Part shown: positions 6,033-6,070 of the stretch, piece after piece
Layout: the number at the start of each line of letters is the position of its first letter
Position numbering within the stretch: position 1 is the stretch's first letter
The notes under the pieces: generated by a model
Databases searched by the model: none
What the model saw: only the letters and a program-made list of their open reading frames with translations
What the model was told of the DNA's origin: nothing
Origin: an uncultured Clostridium sp.
GTDB lineage: Bacteria > Bacillota > Clostridia > Lachnospirales > Lachnospiraceae
NCBI GenBank assembly: GCA_958349075.1
Contig: CATWBR010000280.1
Span: forward strand, 1 to 6,070
Reading direction: 5' to 3'
DNA length: 6,070 nucleotides
Program-made: the position numbers and the translations under genes

Positions 6033-6070
6033 GGAACTCCCTGAATTATCTAATAATACAATTGTTGTAC

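Overview
The window looks like a chromosomal segment from a Gram-positive Clostridia, most likely a Lachnospiraceae-type gut Firmicute. This rests on strong AGGAGG-type ribosome binding sites, a TnpV-family mobile-element gene, a tripartite TRAP transporter with a (formerly) lipoprotein-type binding protein, and a PspA gene next to a Ser/Gly-rich membrane protein. The organism call is inference from gene style, not from a marker gene.

Left part (1-about 960) is accessory, mobile-element-like DNA. It holds the 3' end of an AT-rich membrane protein gene on the + strand (1-363), a perfect 19-bp hairpin (409-450), and a TnpV gene on the - strand (453-803). A short stretch follows with no convincing gene. 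The middle (about 936-3758) is a + strand TRAP transporter operon, dctP-dctQ-dctM. dctP has lost its start codon and secretion signal exactly where it meets the mobile DNA, so it is called a 5'-truncated pseudogene. dctQ and dctM are intact and overlap by 4 bases (ATGA).

The right part (3848-5881) is a convergent - strand operon with its own clear promoter. Its first gene encodes a two-span membrane protein with a long Ser/Gly/Arg-rich N-terminus and a TPM-like external domain. The second encodes a PspA/IM30 coiled-coil protein. Together they look like a small envelope-stress module, in which the membrane protein could anchor or signal to PspA; that partnership is inferred from the operon alone.

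The least expected signal lies upstream of this operon. Bases 5881-5969 contain two adjacent blocks that match, in order and orientation, an internal part of dctM (3061-3112) and the DNA from the dctM stop codon onward (3758-3793). About 645 bp between them is missing. This is a decayed remnant of a second dctM-like locus, so the PspA operon is flanked by direct repeats of dctM-derived DNA and its -35 box sits at the edge of the remnant. A terminator for a - strand gene beyond the right edge lies at 6004-6032.

I see no RNA genes, CRISPR array or complete insertion sequence. I do not see a convincing entirely new system; the best leads are the dctP junction, the dctM vestige and the unusual domain order of the PspA partner.
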